Source: Emmonsiellopsis sp. PD_33
Taxonomy: Eukaryota; Ascomycota; Eurotiomycetes; Onygenales; Ajellomycetaceae
Direction of reading: 5' to 3'
NCBI GenBank assembly: GCA_032988165.1
Contig: JANTQF010000340.1
Location: forward strand, 1-37,564
DNA: 37,564 nt
Position numbers and translations under genes: made by a program. The notes beneath the pieces are model-generated. The model was not told the origin of the DNA, did not search any database, and worked only from the letters and a program-made list of their open reading frames with translations. Of the stretch, positions 20,777 through 33,059 are shown one piece after another. How positions within the stretch are numbered: the first letter of the stretch is position 1; every line of letters starts with the position of its first letter.

Positions 20777-23487
20777 GTCCGTGGGGGAAATAGGTGTAGT
20801 TTCTGGGTTGCATTTATAGATCATAGACGGGATAATGAACGAAGCAGCAAACAAAGAACTTCGGTATCGCGCGCTATCTACTCCGTAGTTAGTTATTAGT
20901 TATCCATATCCCAGGCCTGGAAGAGCTGCCGGAATCAGGAAAAAGGGCAGCAAACACCTTGTCAAATTCTCAAGAAATCAATCACTGCTAGTAAATACTA
21001 ACTACTATTACTAGCTGAAATGTTAGGTCATGTGATATCTAAACCCTAAATACCCTCCCGCCGTCCTCCCCTATCCCGAAACACCACTCAGCAGGAAAAG
21101 ATAGACATCATTTATGGATGTACTAGTATGTTCACGGCTTTGTGCAGATTGCCTGGAGCATTAACGGCAGCTTACAGACCACGCAATTCTCCTGCTCCGA
21201 CAACTATGATGGTTAGTACTAATTTACTACTTTTATTTTGACACTGGTGATCAGGGTCCATAAACAAGCATCATGCTTCACAAATTGAAAACCTGGTTGA
21301 CCCTGGTTTTCTATGGTCTTTCTACCCGGAAATACCAGTCCATGGCCCATTGGGCCGACATATCCTGCAGTCCAGCCATTGATCACAGCAACCACAGGTG
21401 CCAGACATCAATTGGACTGTGCAAGTGAGCTGCTGCACACAAAGTAGCCGCTAGCAAGGGTAAAGAGAAATTCTAACTGGTTAACTACTTCCCTGAGTCT
21501 GGTCTCCTTTCGCTGCCAACAAGTGGATTGGAGCTAAATGAAAAGCTGGGGAGAGGAAGTGTCCTAGATATTTCTACTCTGTACTCACAACTACTTCTCT
21601 TGCAGGATGGCTGGTTAGGAAGATTCTATGAAGGCATTGTCACACAAAAGTCCTTTGAATTACCGTTCGGTTTATGCATTTTTCTCTCTTTCGCTTATTA
21701 TCCTTTGTCTGCCTCCTTGCATCCTCTCCTCCAGTTGCTTGCACTATTGTCAATGCAATATTCGCGATTTTCTATTATCTCTCCTCACTATTGTTATATC
21801 CACATAATTCTTATTTTTCTTTCTCCGTTTGCATCCTCTATTGATGATAAAACCACATATGCAACCAACCCTACTATTTGCATAATACTATGTGAGCTCC
21901 CAACAACCTCAACAACTTGTGTGGCCGTTGCTATGAGCTAGAACATCTTTAGCCATTTATCTAATGCGAAAGGTTCATACAGCCAATGGTAACTAACTTG
22001 CGCCGCACCCGGTGCCACAACCTATGTTATCCCTTGTAGACGATATTCCGCCGGGGTGAAATACGATCCTCCAATTCCCAGAACCAAGACCCCCATTTCT
22101 GCAGCCCGGAGACCAAAGGAATCAGTGTTACCCCTACAATCCTATCCACGTGCTTGCAATCAGTGTTACGTGGCCTAACTACCGTCCAAAATTTTCATCG
22201 TTCAACGATTTTTTCCTGGATGAAACTTCGCCGGCAAACCCGAGAGGCATGACCAAAAATCAAGTGCTTCTAACTGGCTATTATGCATAGGCATCACAAT
22301 CACATAATTAAATGCCTGAAATGTTCCGCCCATTTCTCGAGTTCTCGTACAATATGTATCACGCACGCCTTAACTTGAGCTATAAATCACGATCTCCAAT
22401 CATTGGAGCAAGTTTGCGAGTCAGTTGCACACCCAATGTTCTCATGTTCGGAGGTAAGGATCTGTCGGAAATTTACCATGTGGCCTTGATTGACAGGTGA
22501 GATTTGGTGCTTGTCTCTGACTGGACGCAGAAGGACCCTTTTATTAAGATTTGTGCTATTTCTTTTTTGTCGTTTCTTTTCTTTTTTGCAAATGTTACTA
22601 TTTCTCCTCTGTCACTTCCGTCTACTTCGTGCGTGGAGAGCAAATAATACATGGATAACCAGGGTAAACAGGATCCTACCTGTGAAAGGAGAAAACGGAT
22701 TTCCGGTTTATTATATAAACTCGCCCACGATTAAACGGCCATAACTTTTTGTTCGTATTTCCGTGATTGCCCAAGCTATGTAGCTCCCCTCCTCACACCC
22801 CACATCCCATGCCCCCCGCCTACGTCAACGCCAACGCCGACATCTAACTACATCACGGATCGATACCTAGCCTTGGCTACATGATCATCGTATGGAGGGA
22901 CTTAAAGTTCCAGAAATTCCAGTCCATAACATCATCTAGTAGCCAATCCCCACCCACTATGCATTTTCCTTCTCATCGTTAGCTTGCGCTAACGCAGACG
23001 CCTCAGTCCTACATAAAATAAAAGATCGGTGTGTCTTATGACGGTGTGATAGTGTCCCTGCTGGCGAGCTGAGGAGAAGGTGAGAAGGTGACAGGCAGGG
23101 GTGAGATACATTGGTAGTCGGTCGGTGAGTTGGTGATGCTGTTAGACATGTGCGCGGCGGTCAGCAGGGGGGGGGATGTTACATGTAGGGTTATTTCGAA
23201 GATTAGATTGGTGGGCTGGTTTGCCTTTTTAATCCAACTGGCTTTGGTAACAATAAGTCTTCATGATGTTGGAGGAGGAGATTATTGTGAGGAAACACTT
23301 TTATCCCTGACCACAGTGGAAGTGAGGATAACATTTGCATGTTTTCCAAATGGGATTTGCACTCATACAGCTTACCTATAGACAGAATATGAAAAGATAC
23401 TATTATGAACAGGTCAAAATTGTACGTGATGATAATGCTCTGGATAGCATCATATCTGGTCATTTTCATAACTACTACTACTACTAC

Positions 23488-23549
<62 letters not shown>

Positions 23550-24534
23550 ATAGTTATAAAATAATGATAAGCCACTTAATTTGCCATGATTAAGTTATCT
23601 CATACTAATAACTAATCACACCGGTGCGCCGTGCGTGCTCAACCAACAATACTGCATTCATCCTGAGATCAATGAAAAGGTTGGTAAAACCAGGGGAAGG
23701 AAAGGGTAAACCACCTACAATATCAGATATTCTAGGGGATACTTTGAACACCACTCATGCAATCCACATCCCCCTATCCCCTGTCTCTTGACGTATCATC
23801 AAAATATCTGGCCATTCCCTCATTTCTAAATCTATAGCTCGTATATCAGGGGAAATACCGATTCCCAATTGACAGCTATGATCCACGCTAGCTCATAGAA
23901 ATTAGCAAAAACAACTGGAACATTTCCACTACCCCTCTACCCTCATCGCCCGACATATATCACGATAATGTTCGGAGTAAACGAACATCCAGATGACTGG
24001 GGATATCTCCAGCACTATGACGACCTCTTCAATTGTCATTATAGAACCTAATCGTGACTATGGATTCAACACCATTGCCAATGTTCGTACTCGAGATAGA
24101 CGCGTGTTGGGGTCGGAGAGCCCGCAGAATTTCGTTTTCAGCCCCAATTGCAAGAGGATAATATATCTGCGCAATGGCTAAACGCCATCCTTGAGATGGG
24201 GGATATGGCTAAAATGTGTAGGAAGTATATGTATGTGGATGACTGAAAATATACCGGGATCATGAATTGGAAAGATAATCAGGCAGAGGATGAAGGATTC
24301 TGAAGGAGTTGAAAATATCTCTATTTCTGAAAATGGATATTTGACAAGAGAGAACAATAAATATTGTTAAAAGGGGGAGAAAGAGGTATCAATAATGCAA
24401 GAACAACGCGCATTTATGCGCACCAAAATTATATACAAGGAGTATGACATCAATCGTGGTAGTCAGTCGGCCCGTTAGTCAAAGCAGGCACACTGATAAG
24501 AGAAGGGCAGAAACAAAATGCCAATAATGAAGGA
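20777..24534. other. Large gene-free AT-rich region
   Basis: About 3.8 kb with no supported coding gene. Open frames of 60-137 codons exist on both strands but lack domains, biased codon use or consistent splice sites. No long terminal repeats, terminal inverted repeats or transposase motifs were seen. The single clear structure is the (ACT)6(AGT)20 block. Confidence 0.5.
23471..23549. repeat. (ACT)6(AGT)20 inverted trinucleotide repeat
   Basis: Six ACT units at 23471-23488 switch directly to twenty AGT units (23489-23548, plus one A). ACT is the reverse complement of AGT, so the two arms can pair into a perfect 18-bp hairpin stem with almost no loop, beside a long single-motif tail. It is non-coding. 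Confidence 0.95.
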
Positions 24535-26264
24535 TTATGTAGCGTCCTTCTGAAGGTCCTTTTCTTCGAGAAGACTTATCACGCCGCCGGACACTTCATC
24601 CATCACGGCAATAACAAGGCCGGAAGGGCGTGTGTTGGCCTTTCCGTTATGCGCAGCGACCAATTGCGTAACCTCCCTGACCGTGCTCGCTCTTGAGACG
24701 CAGAGCCAGTCCTTTCTAGGGACAACTACATCATCTAAATTAGGGATGGTAGCTAGTAACTTGCTCACATCATTTTCTTCTGCGAGTGCGCAGACTCGTC
24801 GCGGTGGAAGGACTTCCGTCGGTGATAGGAGGACCCACGATTTAGCTGTTGGGGAGCGGACTGCAGTTCTGAGGATGTCCATTATGCTCGTCTGTGCAGG
24901 TTGTTTTGGGTTGGATGGCGATATTAGCGGTATGATATTAAATGGAATCCCTCTATCAGATACGGAGGTTTCCTCAAGGGGTAAGAGAACCGGCGAACTC
25001 CGTAGCCCCTTTTCAGGGGATTCGGTTCCTGGACCCGGTGGTCTCGTCGGTGCTAAAGTTGGCGTTGGCTCTGAAATCGGGGTCATGGTGGCAGCCAATG
25101 CAGCGCCGATAGCCCCTCCTGGATGGAAGCCCTTAAAAACCTCCGCTGGGCCTTTTCCGGGTGAGGTATGTAGCCGCCTAGCTGTAGCAAGCGCCAACGC
25201 ATCGCCTAGAGCTAGAGCCACGGTGGTAGATGAGGCGGGAGCAGCTAGTCCGAATGAGACTATCTCATGTTCGTGGACAGGGGACGGAAGTAGGATCGAG
25301 TTGATACTCCTCGAGGAGGTTATGAGTGGGCATAGCGAAGGGTGCATGTGCGCGGTCAATGCGATCACAGTCACGGTTGCTGGAAGATGTGACAGAAGGA
25401 GGAGTAACTCCGGTGTTTTCCCTGAGAAGGATATTAAAAGTATTGTGTCATTCTGGGGGGCAAAACACAGTTAGCCACGCTTCGATTTATCCTGAAAGAA
25501 AATGGGAAAGGGGGTGCTTGCCGGTTTAACCATGCCTAGGTCGCCATGTAGCGCCTCTGTGGGATGCAAAGATGTACTTTGGATGCCCAAACTGTTCATA
25601 GTTGCCACCACTTTCTCTCCTATCGTTCTGCTTTTTCCGACCCCTGAAATGACAACCTTTCCCCCTGTGTTCACAGAATTCGCTATCGCCATCACAGCCC
25701 GCTCCATGCTATCCCGCGCAAGGTTATCAGTCATGTATATGCGTTCCACGTGCGCGAGAGCTTCCCGCTCAGTAGATAGGACGTGAACAGCAGTGGATAT
25801 CGCTAGTGGCAAGTCGCCCATTACGGGCGCCGACCTACCATCCGGATATAGTGGCGTAATTGGCAGGGTGGAACGACCTTCAGGTGTAGGAACGAAAGTC
25901 CGGATTGGGGGAGAAAGAAGGGCATGCTTTTTGCCCGTTAACGCAGGGGATGTCGTTTTCGCTCCGTTGCGCAATTCACCATGCTGTAGCTGGAAGGTAT
26001 ACTGCATATCTGGTAAGGAAAAGACATGAGAAAAAGGCATACACAGGTAGAAATTGGGAGGGGCCACATACTGCTGGTTGCTGCATGATTTTCCTGGGGA
26101 CGTCCGCCGCTCACATTGTAGAGAGAACCGCCGCTGGTGTCTCTGTTCAGCTCTGCCATGCGCTGTTCAAACGCCTTTATGTGATACCTTTCCCGTCGAC
26201 GCTTCCTCCGCGCCTCGACCATTTCCTCCGAGGTTTCATATTTTCGAGGACGGCCCCGCGCCAT
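24535..26264 (-). CDS. SIS-domain protein, KpsF/GutQ (arabinose-5-phosphate isomerase)-like
   Basis: Exons 26072-26264, 25522-26009 and 24535-25452 join in phase to give 532 residues. The SIS sugar-phosphate-binding domain spans ~155-330: ISGVGKSRTIGEKV, HPTEALHGDLGMVKP, NDTILLISFSGKTPE and a downstream SILLPSPVHEHE segment. Bacterial relatives interconvert ribulose-5-P and arabinose-5-P; the fungal role is unsettled. A degraded CBS-like region lies near the C-terminus (TSIMDILRTAV ... GLVIAVMDE). The second intron (25453-25521) is predicted as GC-AG, because only GC at 25521-25520 gives the conserved KP-NDTILL join. Exon 1 encodes an AT-hook-like ARGRPRKY and a basic helix (EARRKRRRERYH), unusual for this family. 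The conserved protein may instead start in exon 2, with exon 1 being 5' UTR or a separate small gene. Confidence 0.83.
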
Positions 26265-27034
26265 AATTGCCGTGCTCAGCGTGAGCCCCGACGGCGTTCA
26301 AATGCTCTTAATCCATAGATCAGACATTGACGGCAAATATCCGACTTTTCCGGGGCTATGATTTTTGATGTTGAAGTTTTGAAGCAGAAAAGAAACGGAG
26401 GCGGGGGCATACCTTCAGCGGAATTTGAGATTGTTTAGTCAGCGCGGGGGGAATTTAACTTTTATATGCGGTACAGGCCACGGAAGAACCGGTTTGGGTC
26501 GACAATATCCATGGGCGTTATTTAGGTTTATATATCTTCTTAAGCATGATCAACTTGGATGATTCCACATCCTTTCCATATCCTAAATGATCGGCCAGAC
26601 GAGGCGCCGGGGGTGTCCAATGCGGGGACTTCCCGCACGCCATGCAGGCGTCCGTAAACGACACTCGCATATTCCGATCTATGCCGATGAGGGGAGTGAT
26701 GATAACCTTGTTGGTTGCTTTTCCCGCTCTATCAAAGCTTGTCATCTCTCATTTCTCGCACGTCATCCAACATAGGACGATGACGCTTGGCATCACCTAG
26801 CCGCGCATCGATTACTTAATATAAATTGGAGGGTAGTTCTCGAAGCTTGGTAGACATTGAAATATTTGAGTGAGGTAATGGTAATAATACAATGCGCCAC
26901 GGGGTAATTCGGGCCATGAGAAAAGGAAAATATATCCGGCCATGCTGGGAGGTCCCAGCGCCTGAAATCAAAATCCGTCGATGCTTGCACGAGGATGCAC
27001 AGTGGGCCCAGTTCTGGTTTTGATGCTTTAAGCT
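26265..27034. other. Intergenic between SIS gene and COQ5
   Basis: 770 bp that hold the SIS-gene promoter and the COQ5 3' region. A 75-codon ATG-initiated minus frame at 26518-26745 contains ACMACGKSPHW but has no recognised family, so I do not call it. No other feature is visible. Confidence 0.5.
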
Positions 27035-28076
27035 TTAGTTGGACCTCGACGTGGTCAATGGTTTGACGCCCTTGTGAATCGCAGCAATGCCCGAAGTGAG
27101 GTTTTCATAGCCGCATCCAGGGGTTATAAATCCGGCCTTCTGGATCATTCCACGGAACTCCTCCTGGCTTGGAAATCTCTCGATGCTTTCTACCAAGTAC
27201 TGATAGCTCGCCCGATCGCCTGCCACCAGATGGCCGATCAGAGGAATGGCACTGAAACTCCACCGCTTGTACACCTCATCAAACAGCCCGTTTGTGACCT
27301 TGCTGAACTCCAAACATGCGAATACACCACCGGGTTTCAACACGCGGAACGCCTCCTCGAGCGCTGCTTGCTTGTTGGTAAAGTTGCGAATGCCGAATGC
27401 GACAGTGTATAGATCAACCGAGTTATCCGGTATCGTGGGGATGGACTCCGCATTGGCCTCCATAAACGAGAGCCTATCCGTACCATAATATGGCGTTTCA
27501 AGGCTTCGCTTCTTGCCTTCTGCCAACATGTCCGGGTTGATATCTGCGATGGTCACACGTGTGTTTTGATCGTGGTTGATATTCGTAGCATGATCCAGCA
27601 TCCGAAATGCAATGTCTCCAGTTCCACCAGCAACATCAAGGATATTCCAGCCCTGCTCCGCATTTTGCCTATGGCTAGGATATCGCGAACCGGGGTTTAA
27701 GCCTCGAACAAAGTAGTCTTTCCAAAGGCGGTGAATTCCTAATGACATGAAATCGTTCATTGTGTCGTATGAGCTAGCTACAGAGCTAAAAACAGCGCCG
27801 ACTTCACGGTGTTAGTGGAGAAACAAGAGAAAATAGAGCCGTCTGCAGACAAGTCGTAGCGGAGCTTCGATAAACGGGATGGGTACCTCTGGCTTCCTTT
27901 TCAGTCTCTGCAACTGTTTCAAATCCGAAATGCGTCGTTCGACCATTCTGTTCCGGCTTCGGTGGCTCTGGTCTCTGGGTCTGAAGGGAGCAGGAAAAAC
28001 ATCGGTATGGGGCTTGGACGAACGGTCTGCGCTTGGCGCTGTAATGCAGACTTCGCCAGGCGGCTCGTGACGACAT
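27035..28076 (-). CDS. COQ5: COQ5, 2-methoxy-6-polyprenyl-1,4-benzoquinol methylase, mitochondrial
   Basis: SAM-dependent C-methyltransferase of ubiquinone synthesis, acting on the matrix side of the inner mitochondrial membrane within the CoQ synthome. Exons 27887-28076 and 27035-27801 join across an 85-nt GT-AG intron to give 318 residues, close to yeast Coq5. The start at 28076 is the first ATG in frame. The N-terminus is rich in Arg/Ser and lacks acidic residues (MSSRAAWRSLHYSAKRRPF), a typical mitochondrial presequence. UbiE/COQ5 signatures are clear: ASSYDTMNDFMSLGIHRLWK, motif I DVAGGTGDIAF (119-129), DINPDML, VAFGIRNF and RVLKPGGVFACLEFSK. All are intact. Confidence 0.97.
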
Positions 28077-28561
28077 GATGGGCAAATGCGGCTGCTTTGA
28101 ACCAATCCGGTAATTCCAGCGGCGGTTGCTGTTGTGAACGCGGCGAGCTCAGGTGAAGGTGGATGAAACTTGGTTGCGGAAAAGAAACGGAACGCCAAGA
28201 CTTCGGCGGCTAACGTCCCCCAGCGAGCCGCAACATCGTCTCCTTTTCTTGTAGGAGAGATACTCGATCCATTTACTAAACGGCGTTTATTCCATTTACC
28301 TTTCTCTGTCCTGTACTATACCTCCATTCACATATCTCTATGTGGAATTCTACGAGCAGTTTCAATTGTTCTGCGAGAATCCCTTCAACCGTAATGAGAG
28401 AGACACAGCCAGGTAGAGAAGATGGAAAAAACCATATGTAAAAAGAACCAACAACAAACGTAGCTTCAATTGGATATCAAATATGCATAAATAACACAGG
28501 TATATAAAAAACCACGACAGCGAACCACATCTCAAAATTGAAATCTCCCATCGTCGTTGGA
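28077..28561. other. COQ5 upstream / GPI16 downstream region
   Basis: 485 bp between two tandem minus-strand genes. It holds the COQ5 promoter and the GPI16 3' untranslated region. I see no further gene. Confidence 0.6.
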
Positions 28562-30476
28562 CTATTCCGTCTTGGCCACCTTACCCTTCAATTTATCCCT
28601 CAACGCAACAATTCTGCCCAGGATCTTGGCCTTGAGTTCATTTTCTGGCACTTCTTCGACAGCAACCAGGCGGCGGACCAGGATGTTAAAGATGCTCCCG
28701 AATGCAAGTGCCATAACGGTGCTGGTTAATATTATCACGTTGTATGGCATACTAAAATCGGGTGTGGGTAGTGGTAATAGTAAGCTGGTGGTGCGGAGGT
28801 ATATGGGTGGTGAGTTGCCGGCCCTTTCATCGCCGAGTAATCTAATTACTGCTGGGCCCACATTGAATCCCCGATTCGCGTCTGGAGGGTACTCGGTGTA
28901 GCGGAGAATGGCTTTCTCGAATTCATAAATTAGGGTGACGGTAGACGCCGCGGGAACCGATAGGATTAGTTCAAGTTGCGTCCCGCGTTCCCGGTCCAGC
29001 GCGGGCCGGTAGAAGACATCTTTGATGATTTCCGAACTTGGGACGGGAATGACTGTGCCATTTTGGTTGGCCACTTTAGCTTTGAGGGTGTGTAGGTACG
29101 GACGCATGAACCAGGGGAGGGTTTCGAAATAAATGAACTCTACGGAGTTGGAGTTCGACGGGTTAGTTAAGATAGACCGCATTCCACCTCGCTCTTGGCC
29201 GTGGCCAATTATTGTCCTCTCGGCGTGAAGAACAGGCTGCTCAAGTGGGACCTCTAAAGGTTCTTCTTGCGCGGGTAGAACTAGATCGAACGGGAAGTCA
29301 TCTAGGATTGAGTAGCATCGTGAAAGGCCGTCTGGGTCCATCCGTTCGATAGCGCCGGCCGTAACTAAGACCTCCCTTTCGTTAGGGACTTTGATGCAGA
29401 CGTGTTTTCTCTTATTCTCCTCTTCTTCCGTTAGAGGGCAGGCGCCTGGGATGGTACGTCCAAACACCTCCGATAGACGCCAGCCCTGGTCTACAGTGTT
29501 TCCAACTGGATAGCACGTATCTCCAGAGTTGTATTCCTTGGACTCGTCACAAACTAGCTGGTCGTTGGGGACGGGTCGTGGGATAGGGTTATCTGCCAAA
29601 GTTCAGTATATAAAATTCAGTAATCGCATAGATATATCATCAATGCTCACCTCTCGCCCGCTTTGAGCGGTCTACATCGAGGGCCATGTCAACAGTCTGC
29701 TCAATTTCGACCTGGCAACCCTCAGCATCCTCCGGACAGGTAGGTCGAACATCGATGGCCATGCTCTGCCATGAGGCATCAAATAGCCTGTGTCCATCAA
29801 ACAAACTTGAGATTCCCGCTTTTCCCTTGCAGGGCAGAAGCTTCAAAAATGGAGTCAAGTTTTCCGTGCAAACTACCTCGCCTGGGAGTGTACCATGGAG
29901 GAAATGCAGCGGTCTCGAGGAATGGTTTCCCACGGGCTCGAATGTCACCACTGGTCTGGTCGTTCTCGTGGAGTCGATGAAATTCAAGGACGCGCAGAAT
30001 AATCCGGAAAGGGACTGGGTGAGGGTGGTCCATTTGGAATATGCCCTGCAACATACAATCGTTAGAGATTGCTGAAGCGGCAACGAGGACAATTGCATCA
30101 AGAGTCAAACTCACGCTTCATCAGTATCCGCATCAATCCAGGCCCATAATTCAACTCCAGTTCCGCCCTCCTTAAACCCATGCCATGGCCGCTCGCCCCA
30201 GCTCTCCGCGTCCCAACGCCCAGTGGTGAATCTCAAATGTAGCTCCTTGGTGTTTGCATGTTGGAGGATTTGACCTAACGATCGTGGGAAATAGCGGAAA
30301 TTCTGCTGCTCAAACGATTCAAGGGAGGCATTACTGCGGAAATTGAACGATGCTAACAGAGAGGATGGAGGTAGAGGCCGCAGAACCAGTTGCTCGTGGT
30401 ACTCCGATGCGGCGGCGACAGCTGGCCACAGCAATGCAAAAAGAATGCAGAGAGAAAGAAAGGGGTTGAAAATCAT
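28562..30476 (-). CDS. GPI16: GPI transamidase subunit Gpi16/PIG-T
   Basis: Subunit of the ER GPI-anchor transamidase; it holds the catalytic Gpi8 by a disulphide and helps recognise substrate. Exons 30115-30476, 29651-30045 and 28562-29592 join in phase (introns 69 and 58 nt) to give 595 residues, the usual length. A signal peptide covers ~1-22 (LCILFALLWPAVAAA). The luminal domain has family motifs EYHEQLVLRPLP, RYFPRSLGQIL, ELHLRFTTGRWDAESWG and WFMRPYLHTL. One C-terminal membrane segment is at ~538-557 (VIILTSTVMALAFGSIFNIL), followed by a short basic cytosolic tail. The gene is essential in yeast. It is divergent from LUC7 with 394 bp between starts. Confidence 0.95.
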
Positions 30477-30870
30477 GCCGTCATGTTGTAAGCGATGGAC
30501 AACGCAAAATGCGATGAGAAGGGTCCCTGCGAATAAAGAGAGGGTAAGCCAATCGTCGTGGATCTATAACTCTTGTCTATCGCGCTGTCCATCGACTCAA
30601 GTTGCGGCGAGCAGCGATATCATGTGACCGTGGCTATCGCAAGCTGGCTTCGCGCTAGACTCTTTTCGTCGCGGGTGCACTAGCGCGATAGCCGAGACGC
30701 CAGAAGTTGGGCGCTGATGGCTGCGACAATGTGAAAATGCAGCTTGACGCCAAACAGCTAGAGTTGAACCCGACATTGCTCCCCAAACACTAGATAGGGA
30801 CAAGACTCACCGGCTACTTCACTGTTTCCCTTCCTCATATTCCAGATCAGGCAGAAAACCACTTTTCATC
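30477..30870. promoter_or_regulatory. Divergent promoter of GPI16 and LUC7
   Basis: 394 bp between two opposite start codons. No clear TATA box is visible, as is common for housekeeping genes. No strong factor site was recognised. Confidence 0.4.
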
Positions 30871-31925
30871 ATGGCGGCGGAGCAGAGGAAGCTGCTCGAG
30901 CAGCTTATGGGCGGTACGATCTCCAGCTCCCCACCGTGACATATGGTCATAAAAGCAGTGCTAACCTCTTGCGCAGCGGACCAAATGGTTGGCTTCGGTG
31001 GCTCATCGCGCAATTCCCAGCTCGCCATTACGGACAACAAAGTATGCCGGTCCTATCTGGTCGGCACATGCCCACACGACCTCTTCACGAACACAAAACA
31101 AGATCTTGGGCCATGTCCAAAGGTGCACAGCGAGGGGCTAAAGACGGAATACGAAGGCGCCTCAGCCCATGAGAAGTCGAAATGGGGCTTCGAGTACGAC
31201 TATCTACGGGATATGCAAAAATATATCGACGACTGTAATCGCAGAATTGACTCAGCGCAACGACGATTGGAGAAGACGCCGGATGAAATACGGCAGACTA
31301 ATAGTTTGGTATGTTACTATATTGTTTCCCTTCCTTTCCTTCTCACCTCCAGATGACACTTTGAAGAGCATAATCGAGTTAACACAATCCATTTCCCCTT
31401 GTCTAGCTCAAACAAATATCCGACCTCTCCAAAACCATCAACACCGGCCTCCTCGAAGTCTCCATCCTCAGCGAAATGGGCTCCGTCTCCACCGCCCTGA
31501 ATGAATTCCACAAAGTTCGCACGGCAAAGCACCAAAAGGAAACCTGCGAGCGGGAACTCAAAGCCCTGTCCGACACCTCCGGCCCCTCAGGCCACCAAAA
31601 GCTACAAGTTTGCGACGTTTGCGGTGCATATCTCAGCCGTCTGGATAACGACCGTCGACTTGCGGATCATTTCTTTGGGAAGATGCATTTGGGCTATGCG
31701 AAGATGCGCGAGACATATAGTACGCTGCAGAAGGAGCTCAAGGGGCCTCCGCCGTTGAGACATGATGACAGGCCTTCTGGGCGGGGTGATTATGATAATG
31801 ATGGCGGATGGGGATCTAGAGGGGCTGGGGGACGATACGGGGGCCCTAGAAGCGGCGGGGGCGGGGGGGGGTATAGAGGCTACAAGGGCAGAGGTGGAGG
31901 GGGGGGTTACGGAAATCGGTGGTAA
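30871..31925 (+). CDS. LUC7: LUC7, U1 snRNP-associated splicing factor
   Basis: LUC7-family protein that stabilises U1 snRNA pairing with weak 5' splice sites in the nucleus. Exons 30871-30913, 30977-31308 and 31407-31925 join in phase to give 297 residues. The conserved start MAAEQRKLLEQLMG is split by intron 1. The first zinc finger uses Cys38, Cys46, Cys61 and His65 (CRSYLVGTCPHDLF...PCPKVH). The second is C2H2 with Cys194, Cys197, His213 and His219 (CDVCGAYLSRLD...HFFGKMH). A long helical segment lies between them. The C-terminus has no RS domain but an RGG/GGY-rich tail (from ~residue 250), as in other fungal LUC7 proteins. G-runs in that tail are error-prone in sequencing. Confidence 0.97.
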
Positions 31926-33059
31926 AAGCTTCATCTGCCGTTCCCTCCTGTCAAATTTCGCATAGCGCAGGCGTTTGTGGTTGGCTTTTTTGGACTTTGA
32001 TTTAATGGTCTCCTTTTTGTGGCTCAGATACGTTCACCTGAAAACAGGACCTGGTAATCCCATGATATGACAAATTTAAACATTCCATATAGTGTAGCTG
32101 TACTCAGGACATTCTTCCCTATTCTTTCGCCGTCGTTTTCGAAAAGCGGGGGTTGTGTCTTGATTAGTGCTACATGATATGATGATTTCCGGGTTTTACA
32201 TTTGCGTAACCCTTATGAAATATATATCTTCAGCTACTTTAAACCTCTCACACTTGGGTCGTCAACAAACTCCAATTCTAAAATTCTACCCGACACAACC
32301 TTTTCGCTCTACTTATTAACTCCAACTTGACAACAGCAATAATACCGAGAAGAAAATTTTTTTGAGTAAACCCATACACATTCTTTTTACGTACAGGAGA
32401 CCACACGTACAACACACCGAGCATACAAGCACGCATGCGTGAACCGGATCAATCAACCAAGCAAAACAAACAGGTACAACTTCCTATTTACACCCGCATA
32501 CTAAAAAAAACCGCCGTGGAGAGGGTAAGGGAGAAGCGAGGGAAGAAGGGTAAAAAAAGAAGAATAATAATAATAGGTACAGTCTCAAAGCATACAGCTG
32601 CCGGATGAATAACAATTGGCATGGAAAAGGAAGGGGTTGTGGGTGAGGTAACTCGGGGATTTCAAACACTTGGGAAAAATCAGAGATGAATGATTGGAGC
32701 GCAGAGGGTGAAAAGGGGGCTAATATGCTGGAGGTGGTAGGTGGATTGTAATTGGGATGGAGGAGGGGTGGGAAAGAAATTACCCATGAATTGAGCAAAT
32801 GAGAGAAGAAAAGGAAAAAAAAAAGCAAACACCCAAACCCGCAATTTCAAACAAATAAACTAAACTCTTCTAATGATAGTTAACAGGGACCTCCCATTTT
32901 TGGTTATTAACCATTAAAGAAAACAAAAGAGTAGACGAATATTCCCCATCGCGAATGAATAAAAGAAGAGTAAAGGAGAAAAAGAAGACTGTGCACACGC
33001 AACCGACGGAACTTATCCATCCATTGGTAGGTTATACTACCTTGACCTAGTTAAATAGA
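31926..33059. other. Convergent intergenic region
   Basis: 1.13 kb between the LUC7 and BYE1 stops. It is rich in A-runs and purine tracts (32510-32580 and 32760-32830). It should contain both 3' untranslated regions, and I see no coding gene. The minus frame 32484-32828 is low-complexity and rejected. Confidence 0.6.

Noticed and set aside
23471..23549. CRISPR-like repeat
   Set aside because: Simple 3-bp units without spacers, in a fungal nuclear sequence.
23405..23593. Poly-Ser ORF across the AGT repeat
   Set aside because: It is only the translation of the microsatellite.
26518..26745. 75-codon minus frame with CMACGKSPHW
   Set aside because: No relatives recognised and no supporting signals; ORFs of this size occur by chance.
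30768..30776. tRNA B-box-like word on the minus strand
   Set aside because: Flanking five-base arms do not pair, and no A box is at the right distance.
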